DNA of 33,635 nt from Myxococcales bacterium (GCA_013297655.1 JAAFHV010000082.1:1-33635); one strand, 5' to 3'; counted from the first letter of the stretch, positions 6,359-15,112 are shown. The notes: generated from the sequence alone by a model not told the origin. Translations and numbers: made by a program.

Positions 6359-8380
6359 CTACCCCTTCCTTCCGAAGAGACTGCCGAGCAGCCCCTCTGG
6401 CTTTTTGGCTTCGACTGGCTTCTGCGTGAACATGGCCTCGAGCTCTTGTGGTGCCTCCGCGACCTCTTTGGCGACCTCGAGCGACACTTTGCCCTCCCTC
6501 ACGAGGTCGGCGAGGGACTCGTCGAGGCGCACGATCCCGAGCGCCTTTCCGCGCTGCTGCAGGCTCGGAATTTGGAACGTGCGGTTGTCGCGGATGAGGG
6601 CCCAGAGCGAGGTGGAGCCGGGCAAGAGCTCCGCCGCGGCGTGGAGCGACTTGCGGTCGACGGAGGGCACCAAGCGCTGCCCCACCACGAGCCGAAGCCC
6701 GCCCGCGAGCGTCATCCGGATCTGGGCCTGATCGCTCGGGGGAAAAAGGTCGATGAGGCGCTCGATCGCCTTCGCCGCGTTGGGCGTGTTCATCGTGCCG
6801 AGCACCAAGTGGCCAGTCTCGCTCGCCGCCACCGCCATGCGCACGGTCTCCACGTCGCGCAGCTCGCCGACCACGATCACGTCCGGATCCTCGCGGAGGG
6901 AGCCCTTCAATGCAGAGAGGAACGACGCCGTATCGGTGCCGACCTCGCGCTGGCTCATGATCGCTTTTTTGCGCGGATGAACGAACTCGATCGGATCTTC
7001 CACCGTGATCACGTGGTGGGCGCGATCGCTGTTGATGAGGTCCACGATCGCGGCCAACGTGGTGGTCTTTCCGTGACCGGTGGGGCCGGTGACCACGATG
7101 AGGCCCTGGTGGTGCTGGGTCGCCTGCGCGATGCCCTGCGGGAGCGAGAGGCTCGCGAGGGTGGGCACGTTGCGCGGGATCACGCGCAGCGAAATCTTGA
7201 AGCCTGTCCGCTGTTTGGACACGTTCACCCGGAACCGACCGGTGGCCGGATCGTCGAGCGCGAAGTCGACCGAGCCGTCGACGTCGAGGGTCTGACGTTG
7301 GCGCGCGGGCACACACGAGAGCACGATCTTGTCGACCAACGCGTCCGACAGCGGCTCGCCTTTCGGCACGAGCTCGAACGCGATTCGGTAGAGGGGAGGC
7401 CGCCCGTTCACGAGGTGAAGGTCCGAAGCGTGGGTCTCCACCGCGACCCGAAGGAGGGACTCGAGCTCCGGCGGTCGCGGCGGGCCGCCCGAGCTCCGCA
7501 TCGTCGCCTCTTGAATCGACTCCGAGATCATCGGCGCGCGCGGCGCGGGTCGCGGATCGATCCGCGGCTCGGGCATCGGATCCATGCGCACGGCGGGGCG
7601 GGGCTCGGCACGTGGCTCGTGGAGCGGCGGCATCTGCACACGAGGCTGCGGCGGAGGGGAGGGCACGTGCGGGCGTGTCTCGGCCATCGTCGCAGGGGGC
7701 ATCGGCTGCGGCTCGGACTTGGGCTCTTTGCGCTCTCCGCCGATGACGGGGATCGGCTGCGGCTCGGACTTGGGCTCCTTGCGCGGGTAGGTCGCGCCTC
7801 CGGCCGGCGGCAGGTCGGACTCGAGGCGAGGGTCGCGGCGCGCCTCCCGCGCCTCGGGCTTCTGGGCCGGACGTGGGTCCATTCGCGACGAGCTGAGGGG
7901 CTCCGCGCGCTCTTCCTTCGGCCTCGCGTGCGCTCCGAGCGGACCTTGTGGCGGCGCGGCTTGCTGTGGCGCCCTGCGTGGCTCGCCGCTCGGCGTGGAC
8001 GAAGCGGGTGCAGGGGGAGCTTTTGCGCCCGTCACGTCACGCGGCGACGACGACGCGGGCTCGTCGTCCGTGCGCTTCGTCGCACGCAGGAGACAGAGGC
8101 GAATCTCGAGGATGGCCGCGACCTTCTTGGCAGAGATGGACACCGTGCCTACCGGCTCTGCGCGCGCCGTCCAAGACGCCGGCGTCTTCGCGAGCGAATC
8201 GATGTAACGACTCCCCCCGAGCGCGAAGAGCGCCGAAACGAGGCCGTCTTCGGTGAGCGTGTCGTTGCCGAACGGGATCGGCTCGCCGCCGACGAGGGCC
8301 ATGGGCCGCTCGCCGCACGTGAGCACGAGCTCGGTGACTCCAGGCTGAGAGAGGTGCGCGAGGTATGCCGAAATCTTCAT
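6359..8380 (-). CDS. PilT/PilU-like ATPase with extra N-domain and Pro-rich linker
   Basis: At 673 residues this is nearly twice the usual PilT/PilU length. Residues 305-660 form a complete ATPase: SDLHLVNGRPPLYRI (319-333), Walker A GPTGHGKT (432-439), TVEDPIEFVH (459-468), Walker B REDPDVIVVGELRD (496-509) and a His-box-like GHLVLGTMNT in which His524 precedes the usual position. Residues 1-100 (TELVLTCGERPMALVGGEPI) look like a second, degenerate copy of the PilT N-domain, with TELVL aligning to SDLHL. A Pro/Arg/Glu-rich linker (about 105-300) joins them and contains a duplicated KEPKSEPQP (201-209 and 218-226). It is probably a pilus motor accessory or a motor with an added docking module; that role is inferred. 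It is the first gene of the operon with pilT. Confidence 0.88.
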   Translation of the reverse strand: MKISAYLAHLSQPGVTELVLTCGERPMALVGGEPIPFGNDTLTEDGLVSALFALGGSRYIDSLAKTPASWTARAEPVGTVSISAKKVAAILEIRLCLLRATKRTDDEPASSSPRDVTGAKAPPAPASSTPSGEPRRAPQQAAPPQGPLGAHARPKEERAEPLSSSRMDPRPAQKPEAREARRDPRLESDLPPAGGATYPRKEPKSEPQPIPVIGGERKEPKSEPQPMPPATMAETRPHVPSPPPQPRVQMPPLHEPRAEPRPAVRMDPMPEPRIDPRPAPRAPMISESIQEATMRSSGGPPRPPELESLLRVAVETHASDLHLVNGRPPLYRIAFELVPKGEPLSDALVDKIVLSCVPARQRQTLDVDGSVDFALDDPATGRFRVNVSKQRTGFKISLRVIPRNVPTLASLSLPQGIAQATQHHQGLIVVTGPTGHGKTTTLAAIVDLINSDRAHHVITVEDPIEFVHPRKKAIMSQREVGTDTASFLSALKGSLREDPDVIVVGELRDVETVRMAVAASETGHLVLGTMNTPNAAKAIERLIDLFPPSDQAQIRMTLAGGLRLVVGQRLVPSVDRKSLHAAAELLPGSTSLWALIRDNRTFQIPSLQQRGKALGIVRLDESLADLVREGKVSLEVAKEVAEAPQELEAMFTQKPVEAKKPEGLLGSLFGRKG

Positions 8381-8626
8381 GCGAGCGGAGAGCCTTCACC
8401 ATGCAGATTACACGGCAGCGGCGGCGGTGGGGAATTCCTCGAGCGCTACGAAGTGGCGGCGCAATTAAGCCGAATGCCTTTTCGGAGAGGCTGTCGCAAC
8501 GAATGGAATCTCTTCTGTATTTCGTTCGTGTCCGACCAGCCGGACAGTCGCGGCGCGCGTGGGCGCGTCATTCGGGACGCTCCGACGTTGGCGCACCATG
8601 GCTATCCCTACACGCAGCGAAGTTCC

Positions 8627-9136
8627 CTATTGCGGGCCGCTTTTTACGATCGCGGCGAACATGCTCTCCAACGTGGCGTCGCGGCCGGGCACAAAATCCA
8701 CGAGCGAGCTGGCGCGGCTCGACTCCGAGCGAACCTCGCCACAGCCAAAACAGAAGTGAGTGCGGAGCGCGCCAGAAGAGCCGCGCCACATGACGCCGTA
8801 GTCCGCGTGAAACCCCGCGCACTTCTTGCCACTGACGTGGCTACGGTATTGGTCCGGGTCGCGGATCGCGCGTCCGAGGCGGTGCGCGTCGTCGTCGCGC
8901 ACCATGATCGGGTTCTTGTAATAGAGCTCGTCGTCGATTCGAATGGTCGGGCCGGCCCGCACCTGCGCCGGATCGCGCGGCACACCCTCGTAGAGCTCGA
9001 GCTCGGCGACCTCGGCCGCTTCGTCCACGAACGCCGGCGGCCGCGAGGGGCCGCACGCGACGAACACGACCATGACGACGAGCGCGAACGTGACCACGGC
9101 CACGATAGAGCGAGGGGAGAACGGGGACGCGCGCAT
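8627..9136 (-). CDS. Small lipoprotein of unknown function
   Basis: The ATG at 9136 gives a 169-residue product. It starts with a charged stretch and a hydrophobic segment ending at a lipobox (VFVACG, Cys28), which fixes this start over longer upstream frames. The mature part is hydrophilic, with a cysteine at 106 and a CFGC pair (129-132) in the segment ALRTHFCFGCGEV, which could bind a metal or form a disulfide. I recognise no family. The gene is flanked by 246 bases before the PilT-like start and by a flavoprotein pseudogene on its 5' side, which faces away from it. Confidence 0.7.
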   Translation of the reverse strand: MRASPFSPRSIVAVVTFALVVMVVFVACGPSRPPAFVDEAAEVAELELYEGVPRDPAQVRAGPTIRIDDELYYKNPIMVRDDDAHRLGRAIRDPDQYRSHVSGKKCAGFHADYGVMWRGSSGALRTHFCFGCGEVRSESSRASSLVDFVPGRDATLESMFAAIVKSGPQ

Positions 9137-9186
9137 GCGACGAGGATATCGGCCAAGGTCTCCCCGCGTCGCGACATTCGGCCGTC

Positions 9187-9500
9187 GGTAGCATCGTGGT
9201 GCTCCATCCCGCCCGCGCATCGTGGCCGAGTGTGCGCTCGGGATCGTGAGCTGCACGGTGCCGAGGCTCTTCGCGTTCTTCCCGAAGGACCGGTGTGCAT
9301 CGCGCCCGCGATCCACCCGAAGATGGACGCGCGCATCGATGCGCCTCATGTGGCGCGACTTCGTGAGCTCGGCTCCGCGGTGGTGGGCGGGGGACGACGC
9401 CTTCGCCTCCTGGGCCGACGTGCTCGCCCACGTGACACCCGCGCTCGAGCGACGCGCCCTCACGCTCGGACAAAAACCGGTCCTGTTCTCGGACCGGTGA
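9187..9500 (+). pseudogene. Decayed phosphopantothenoylcysteine-decarboxylase-like flavoprotein
   Basis: Pieces of one flavoprotein (PPC-DC/CoaC-like fold) occur in order but in different frames. IVVLHPAR (about 9194-9217) resembles the ATAN-box strand. AECALGIVSCTVPRLFAFFPKD (about 9225-9290) follows in a second frame. GPVCIAPAIHPKM then RLRELGSAVV (about 9293-9390) are in a third, matching the family pattern of APAMN-x-M followed by LRELG. DDAFASWADVLAHVTPALERR (9394 onwards) returns to the second frame and ends with TGA at 9500. Third-position G/C bias switches frame at the same places. The N-terminal FMN-binding start is missing. At least three frame changes and a 5' truncation argue for a dead gene. 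It converges on the LtaS-like gene 6 bases away. Confidence 0.65.
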
Positions 9501-9506
9501 GCGTCG

Positions 9507-11768
9507 TTACGGGGCCCCGTGGGCCGACGCGCTCCCCGCGGTGGGGATTGCCGCGCTGCTCGCGCCGGGCCGACACTTCGAGCCGTATCCGCGCAAGAAC
9601 GAGCCGAGGAACGCGAGCGTCGCGCGGTCACGATCGCTCGGCGCCGTCACGTCGTCGCGGGTGCGGAGCGTGTCGGTCCCGATCCCGGTGGGGCGTATTT
9701 CGCCGGTCGCGGCCACGGTGAAGAGCTGGGCGTGGGCGTCGACCCCGAAGAGCGCGCCTTCACCCACCGGCGGCGCGAACGACGTGCTCGTCGCCTGCGC
9801 ACCGAGGGTGTGCCAACGCGCCTGCTCCGGGAGCTCGCGAAGCGCGCGCGACGACGCGAGCCACGACAGCACGAGGGTGGGGAGGTCCGTGTTGGACACC
9901 GGCGCCGTCTTCGCGAGCGCACGGAAGCTCGCCCACGAAGCCTCGAATTTCTCGCGGTCGCGCGCGGCCTCGCGCATCGCGCGGGGGATCACGAGCGCCA
10001 TCGGGATCCGCGCGATGCCATCGGGCTTTTCGGCTCCCGTCCAGGGCACCCACTGGTGGGTCGTGTGGTCGGCGGCGACGACGACGAGCGTCCGCGCCGC
10101 CGCCTTAGAGCCCTCGATCCGGCTCACGAAGCGCTCGAGCATCGCGTCGGCGTAGCGCGCGGTGTGGAGGCGAGCGCAGTTCTCGCCATGGAGCCCACGC
10201 GCGGTGCACACCCCGTCGACCTCGGCGCGGAGCTCGGGGGCGAGATCTCCTGGTGCGGTGTACGGCGTGTGGTGGGAGAGGGTGAGCACGAAGTTGTAAG
10301 ATGCACCAATGTCGTCGGCGGCGAGGCCGAGCGCGGCGTCGTAGACGGGGCCGTCGGAGAGGCCACCCCACACCCCACGAGGGGCATCGCGTGGCATGTC
10401 GTCGCGCTCGTGGAGCTCCACCCCGTGGAACTTCAGGAAGGTGCCCATGTCGTCGAACGCGAGCTCGTGCCCGTAGACGATCCGAGTGCGAAATCCCGCG
10501 TCCGAGAGCACGTCCGGGAGGCAGCGGAGCGGCACGTTGCCGAGGTCGCGGCCGAGCGCGAGGTGAAACGGGAGAATGCCCACTCCGCACTGCACCGCCG
10601 CGAGCGCGTGCGCCGTGCGAATGCCACTTTGGTGCGCGCGGCGGAACGTCGCCGCCGAGGGATCACCCTCGTAGAGACGGGAGAGATAAGGGGCGATCTC
10701 TCGTGGCGCGAGCGGCTCGAGGGCGTTGATGTCGTCGGCGCGAAAGCTCTCGAGGGAGACTTGGTACACCACGAGCGGCTCGTCGCGACCGCCGAGCAGC
10801 GCGCGGGAGAGGTCGTGCGCGGCGACCACGAGCGGCGTGCCGTCGTCGTCGAGGGGGCGCGCGAGCGGGTGCGCGTCGCAGGTGGGGTGGGTCTCGTTCG
10901 CGAGCACCTTCGCGGCGGCTTCGGGGGAGAACCCGAGGGCCGCCGCGCCGCGCGTGACCTCTTGCGGCGTGCCGGACGCGGTCGCGACCAGGCGGCGCAC
11001 GTCGGCGGGTGAGCCATCGACCCTCGGGCGCCCGAAGAGCTCGGGCAACCACGCGCTCGCGGGAGACGAGACGGCGCCGCCGTTGTGCAGCTTCACGCAG
11101 TACGCGTTGGCCTTCGCCGACATCACGCCGAGCGCGCCGAACACGAGCGCGAAAGCGAACGTGGCCACCATCATCCGAGGGCGCGACGCGCGCTCGCTGC
11201 GAAGGAACGAGGGGCACGTCTTCCGCACCACCTGCACCACGGTCGCGAGGGCGAGCAGGTTCGCGAGAAGGAAGCGCCCGCTGACGATCGCGGGGAGCTC
11301 CGAGGTCCACGAGTCGAACGCGCCGAGCCCCTCCCGCGCGTCGATGGGACCGGGGAAAACACCGCGCTCCACACGAAAGAGGGTCGCCGCGTTGTGCACG
11401 AGCGAGACCGCGACGAGCAGCAAAACGAAGAGGAGCCCCAGGCTGGCGCGCCCCCGCGTCGAGCGCGATCTGCGCACGATCGTGAGACCGACGACCATCA
11501 CGAGCGCGACGAACGGGCCGACGATCGCGAGATCGGACACGAGGCCACCCGCAAAGTAGAGCGCCCGCGCGCTCACGCTCCGACCTTGTTCGAGCGCGAG
11601 GAGCGCGCGCGACGGCACCACGCACGCCGCGCTCAGCACGAGCACCGCGCCGACCAGGCGCAGCGCACCGCGCACCCCTCCTCGCGCCGGCTCGCGTACG
11701 TCGCGCGTCGCGGTCGCGGTCGCGGTCGAATCGAATGCAGGATGCACGGAAGAGGTCGGCTCGGTCAC
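9507..11768 (-). CDS. LTA-synthase-like sulfatase-fold membrane enzyme
   Basis: The 753-residue protein has the LtaS/OpgB plan: about five membrane segments (roughly 35-53, 72-98, 108-128, 165-182, 198-218), a linker, then a periplasmic sulfatase/alkaline-phosphatase-fold domain from about 332. Likely active-site elements are SLESFRADD (Glu340), GIRTAHALAAVQCG with the presumed nucleophile Thr385, YGHELAFDDMGTFLKFHG (433-449), LSHHTPY (497-503) and ADHTTH (Asp567, His568). Known relatives transfer phosphoglycerol or phosphoethanolamine from phospholipids to envelope glycans or lipids; the acceptor here is unknown. In a diderm, OpgB-like or lipid-modifying roles are more likely than lipoteichoic acid synthesis. 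The start is a GTG preceded by AGAAGAG. The gene lies downstream of the deoxyribosyltransferase-like gene with a 146-bp gap, so a shared transcript is possible. Confidence 0.85.
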   Translation of the reverse strand: MTEPTSSVHPAFDSTATATATRDVREPARGGVRGALRLVGAVLVLSAACVVPSRALLALEQGRSVSARALYFAGGLVSDLAIVGPFVALVMVVGLTIVRRSRSTRGRASLGLLFVLLLVAVSLVHNAATLFRVERGVFPGPIDAREGLGAFDSWTSELPAIVSGRFLLANLLALATVVQVVRKTCPSFLRSERASRPRMMVATFAFALVFGALGVMSAKANAYCVKLHNGGAVSSPASAWLPELFGRPRVDGSPADVRRLVATASGTPQEVTRGAAALGFSPEAAAKVLANETHPTCDAHPLARPLDDDGTPLVVAAHDLSRALLGGRDEPLVVYQVSLESFRADDINALEPLAPREIAPYLSRLYEGDPSAATFRRAHQSGIRTAHALAAVQCGVGILPFHLALGRDLGNVPLRCLPDVLSDAGFRTRIVYGHELAFDDMGTFLKFHGVELHERDDMPRDAPRGVWGGLSDGPVYDAALGLAADDIGASYNFVLTLSHHTPYTAPGDLAPELRAEVDGVCTARGLHGENCARLHTARYADAMLERFVSRIEGSKAAARTLVVVAADHTTHQWVPWTGAEKPDGIARIPMALVIPRAMREAARDREKFEASWASFRALAKTAPVSNTDLPTLVLSWLASSRALRELPEQARWHTLGAQATSTSFAPPVGEGALFGVDAHAQLFTVAATGEIRPTGIGTDTLRTRDDVTAPSDRDRATLAFLGSFLRGYGSKCRPGASSAAIPTAGSASAHGAP

Positions 11769-11914
11769 GGCGATGGCTCTTCTAGTTCAGCGCCTCGGCG
11801 TTGGCACCAACGAGCACCGGCGATCGTGTACGCGTGCCGGGCGCTCGCTCTTGGGCGACGGTATCGCCAGAGAAAACGTGTTTGCTTTCGGTTCGCTAAG
11901 AAACGAGGCGTCGC

Positions 11915-12502
11915 CTATTTGACGAGCGCCGCGCCCCCCGCGCGTACCCGTTGGGCGTCCGCAAGCGCGTCCCTGCCTGGGAGCAGCTCGGTCGGCACCG
12001 TGCCCAAGATGGGATCGTCTGCGCAGGCTTTGGCGACGACGGCGTCGAGCGTCATGACGGTGGTGAGGCAGCCCTTGACCATCCACTGACGCGAGAACTG
12101 GATGCTCGAGCCCGCGACGCCGATGACCTTCTTTTTCCACCCGAGCAGCCACCCGCACTCCATCGCGCAGTCGATCCCTCGCGCGTCGAGCAGCACGATC
12201 GCGGCCGCACACGACTCCATTTCCACGATGCACGCGTCGAAGATGGCGCGAGGCAGCACGTCGTGGGAGACCTTGGGGGCGAAGTCTTGCGGCAGTACGA
12301 GCTCGAACCTCGGTCGCAGCACGTCGCGGAGGCGCGCGTTGATGGGTGCGTTCGCGATCGCGGCAGAGAGATAAAGGCGCCCCGTTGCTATCGTCTCCAA
12401 ACGTACACGAGGCCCGAGCCAGCGAACCGCGTGTCCCACTAACGCGCTGCGTAGGTTGCGATCTCCCAGCGTTTCTCCTGCGTAGACCGAAGCCCCCCTC
12501 AC
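11915..12502 (-). CDS. Nucleoside 2-deoxyribosyltransferase-family protein
   Basis: The recognisable domain starts at RLYLSAAIANAPINARLRD (42-60), the nucleotide-binding strand-loop of the family. It continues through IFDACIVEMESCAAAIVLLD (one Asp in the usual place) to GIDCAMECGWLLGWKKKVIGV (109-129), where Glu115 matches the catalytic glutamate of the D-x-GT-x-x-E-x-G motif. Members cleave or exchange the glycosidic bond of 2-deoxynucleosides or act on nucleotides in signalling or defence; the substrate cannot be read off. The coordinates use the most upstream GTG (195 residues). G/C bias at third positions is weak before about residue 35, so GTG at 12439 or TTG at 12400 may be the real start. 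The gene diverges from the amylase gene. Confidence 0.75.
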   Translation of the reverse strand: MRGASVYAGETLGDRNLRSALVGHAVRWLGPRVRLETIATGRLYLSAAIANAPINARLRDVLRPRFELVLPQDFAPKVSHDVLPRAIFDACIVEMESCAAAIVLLDARGIDCAMECGWLLGWKKKVIGVAGSSIQFSRQWMVKGCLTTVMTLDAVVAKACADDPILGTVPTELLPGRDALADAQRVRAGGAALVK

Positions 12503-12625
12503 CTCGCGTGGGTGCCTGGCGCACGACGTGGCATACCGTCACTCTGTCCTGAGTTGACATTCGCTGTGGCCAGGTCATTCTCCAGGCGCCTCTCCTCCCA
12601 AGCGCTCTCCTCACCCCGCCGAGCC

Positions 12626-14701
12626 ATGCTTCACACCACGCTGCCACGCACCTTCGCGCTCATGCTCTCGACGTTCGCCCTCTACGTGGGCGGCTCGTCT
12701 CTCGTCGCTTGCGGCGACGAAGCGGCGCAAAACAAGGATTACGGAGCCCCGCCGGACGCGGCGATCTTCAACCCGAACCCGAACGTGGGCCCGGGCGACG
12801 GCTACGGCTCCGGTGGCAACAACGGCGGTCCGCCGGTGTGCCCGGACGACTTCAAAGCCTGTCCGCACCCGTTCACCTATCCCGCCGGAGCGGAGACCTC
12901 GGTCGAGCTTCGTGGCGACTTCGGCGGCCCCGATACGTGGCAGGCCGGCGTGCCGATGGTGAAGAACGGCAACGTGTGGGAAGCGACCGCGAAGGTGCCC
13001 TTCGGGAAGCCTGTACAGTACAAGTTCTACATCAACGGGGCGGAGTGGAAGCACGATCCGGCGCAGCCCACCGTCACCGATTCGAACCAGAACACGAACA
13101 ACACGTTCGTCGGCAAGACGTGCGAGCCCTTCACCTGCGAGGAGCCGGGGGCGGTCGCGCCGGGCGTGTTCGATTGGCGCGACTCGGTCATCTACTTCAC
13201 CTTCGTCGACCGCTTCTTCGACGGCAACGCGGGCAACAACTGCAACGTCGCCGGCGTGAGCGGCCCCATCTCCAACTACCAAGGCGGGGACTGGGCCGGC
13301 ATCAAGCAGAAGATCGAGGCCAACTACTTCAACGATCTCGGCGTAAACACGCTCTGGATCACGGTCCCGCTCAACAACACGAACAAAGTGGGCCGCGGCG
13401 TCGGCGGCGATACGCGGCAGTACTCCGGGTATCACGGCTATTGGCCGCAGATCGACGATCCGGCGAACCCGGGCAACCTCTCCCAAGAGGGCTGCTTCGG
13501 CACCATGCAAGAGCTGAAGGATCTCGTCACCTCCGCCCACGCGAAGGGCATGAAGGTGCTCTTCGACTACGCGATGGTGCACGTGCACAGCGACAGCGGC
13601 GTCTTCGCGCAGCGCCCGCAGTGGTTCTGGCCGAACGACAACGGCCGCGGCGGTAATTGCCTATGTGGCCAGGGCTGCTCGTGGGATTCGCTCCCCGATC
13701 GTGAGCGCTGCTGGTTCACCGATTACCTCCCCCACTGGAACTACACGAACGCCGAGGCGCGCAACTACTCGGTCACCAACGCGGTGGAGTGGGCGAAGCA
13801 GACCGGGATCGACGGCTTCCGCGCCGACGCGGTGAAGCACATCGACATCTCCTGGCTCACCCAGCTCCGCAATCAAATCAAGTCCGAGATCACCTCCAAG
13901 CAGACGCCGGCGCAGCGCTTCTACATGGTCGGCGAGACCTACGACTTCGGGAATCGCGACGTGCTGAAGTCGTACATCGACCCCGCTACGAAGCTCGACG
14001 GTCAGTTCGACTTCCCGCTCCGCAAGAACCTGGTCGAAGCCGTGGTCATGCGGAAATACCAAGGCATGAGCGACCTCGCGGCGTTCATGAACGGGAACGA
14101 CTTCTTCTATGGCGGCAACGCCATCATGAGCACGTTCGTCGGCAATCACGACTTGCCGCGCATCATCCACCTCGCCGCGAACAACCGCATCTGGGGCGAC
14201 GACCAAGGCGCCGACGGCAAAGATCGCTCGTGGGAGAACCTGCCCGGCATCCCGCAGGAGCGCGAGGCCTTCGAGCGCATCGCGAACGCGTTCGCGGTCA
14301 TCTTCACGAACCGCGGCGCCCCCTTGCTCTACTACGGAGACGAGATCGGCCTCCCCGGCGGCGGCGATCCGGACAACCGGCGTTTCATGCAGTGGGCGGG
14401 GCTCAACGCGAACCAGACCTGGCTCCGCGATCGCACGAAGAAGCTCCTCGAGATCCGCACGAAGCACCCCGCCACCCGCCGCGGCGTGCGCACCACCATC
14501 TCGGCCGACGCCGATTCTTGGGTGTACTCGCGTTCCACCCCGGGGGACACCGTGTACGTCGCGATCAACCGCGGCGACACCGACAAGACCATCTCCGGCC
14601 TCCCCGGCGGCGCCCTCGACGAGCTCGTCACCGGCACCACCGTGAACGGACCCTCCGCCACGATCCCCCCGCGCCAGACGCGCGTTTTCTTCAAGAAGTA
14701 A
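12626..14701 (+). CDS. Lipoprotein GH13 alpha-amylase
   Basis: The ATG at 12626 gives 691 residues with a signal peptide and lipobox SLVAC (Cys29), so the enzyme is probably anchored in the envelope or on the surface. A Gly/Asn/Pro-rich spacer (about 45-75) leads to a CBM48/E-set-like domain (about 90-165: VELRGDFGG...WEATAKVPFGKPVQYKFYING). The GH13 barrel follows. Region I is FDYAMVHVH (313-321), region II GFRADAVKH with nucleophile Asp401, region III MVGETYDFG with acid Glu437, and region IV FVGNHD with Asp509. All three catalytic acids are present. The C-terminal beta-domain ends at IPPRQTRVFFKK. It should hydrolyse alpha-1,4-glucans such as starch or glycogen; exact product specificity is not visible. 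It is a single-gene unit with its own terminator. Confidence 0.93.
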   Translation: MLHTTLPRTFALMLSTFALYVGGSSLVACGDEAAQNKDYGAPPDAAIFNPNPNVGPGDGYGSGGNNGGPPVCPDDFKACPHPFTYPAGAETSVELRGDFGGPDTWQAGVPMVKNGNVWEATAKVPFGKPVQYKFYINGAEWKHDPAQPTVTDSNQNTNNTFVGKTCEPFTCEEPGAVAPGVFDWRDSVIYFTFVDRFFDGNAGNNCNVAGVSGPISNYQGGDWAGIKQKIEANYFNDLGVNTLWITVPLNNTNKVGRGVGGDTRQYSGYHGYWPQIDDPANPGNLSQEGCFGTMQELKDLVTSAHAKGMKVLFDYAMVHVHSDSGVFAQRPQWFWPNDNGRGGNCLCGQGCSWDSLPDRERCWFTDYLPHWNYTNAEARNYSVTNAVEWAKQTGIDGFRADAVKHIDISWLTQLRNQIKSEITSKQTPAQRFYMVGETYDFGNRDVLKSYIDPATKLDGQFDFPLRKNLVEAVVMRKYQGMSDLAAFMNGNDFFYGGNAIMSTFVGNHDLPRIIHLAANNRIWGDDQGADGKDRSWENLPGIPQEREAFERIANAFAVIFTNRGAPLLYYGDEIGLPGGGDPDNRRFMQWAGLNANQTWLRDRTKKLLEIRTKHPATRRGVRTTISADADSWVYSRSTPGDTVYVAINRGDTDKTISGLPGGALDELVTGTTVNGPSATIPPRQTRVFFKK

Positions 14702-14718
14702 CCCCGCGTCACCTGCCT

Positions 14719-14768
14719 CGAAGGCCGCTGTCCTCTCGCAAGAGTGGGCCGCGGCCTTCGTTTTTTTT
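14719..14768 (+). terminator. Intrinsic terminator of the amylase gene
   Basis: CGAAGGCCGC (14719-14728) pairs perfectly with 14751-14760, and eight T residues follow at 14761-14768. It begins 18 bases after the amylase stop codon. This is the clearest Rho-independent terminator in the window, although its 22-base loop is long. Confidence 0.85.
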
Positions 14769-14864
14769 GTGCGCGGGGCGCAGGGGCTTGGGGTTTTGTG
14801 CGCGGGGCGCACGGGGCCGGGGTGGAGAAGGAGAAGCGACGGCGCGGGAGGCCGCGGGTCGGTA

Positions 14865-15002
14865 CGGTTTTGTGGCGGTGGGGGGTCCCCCCGAACTCGG
14901 CTGGACCGGTTCTTCGAAGGCGATCCGGTCAGAGATGCCGGGCTCGCGTGAACAGCACTCCAGCCTCAAACACAGGACCCACCCCCCACCGCCACAAAAC
15001 CG
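14865..15002. repeat. Perfect 22-bp inverted repeat, 94-base spacer
   Basis: Bases 14865-14886 are the exact reverse complement of 14981-15002. The arms contain TTTTGTGGCGGTGG and its complement. The spacer shows no ORF. The structure could be a large RNA hairpin, a remnant of a small inverted-repeat element, or a recombination product. Confidence 0.8.
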
Positions 15003-15034
15003 CACCCACCCACGGCCTTTCCCCGAGCCGTCGC

Positions 15035-15112
15035 GAAAGAGGGAGAGAGGAGAGAGGGAGAAGAGAGAGGGAGAGGAGAGAGTGAGAGGAGAGGGAGAAG
15101 AGAGGGAGAGAA
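15035..15112 (+). repeat. Polypurine (GA-rich) tract, 78 bases
   Basis: All bases from 15035 to 15112 are A or G except one T at 15083, arranged as GAGAGG/GAGAAG-type units. Long homopurine mirror-like runs can form triplex (H-DNA). The tract ends 99 bases before the metallo-hydrolase start codon, so it could affect that promoter. Confidence 0.85.

Noticed and set aside
6446-9721. 1091-codon open frame on the + strand
   Set aside because: It is antisense to the PilT-like gene, the small lipoprotein and part of the LtaS-like gene, and its composition (Arg/His-rich) is that of a shadow frame in high-GC DNA. Only the short part at about 9293-9390 carries real similarity, as one piece of the flavoprotein pseudogene.
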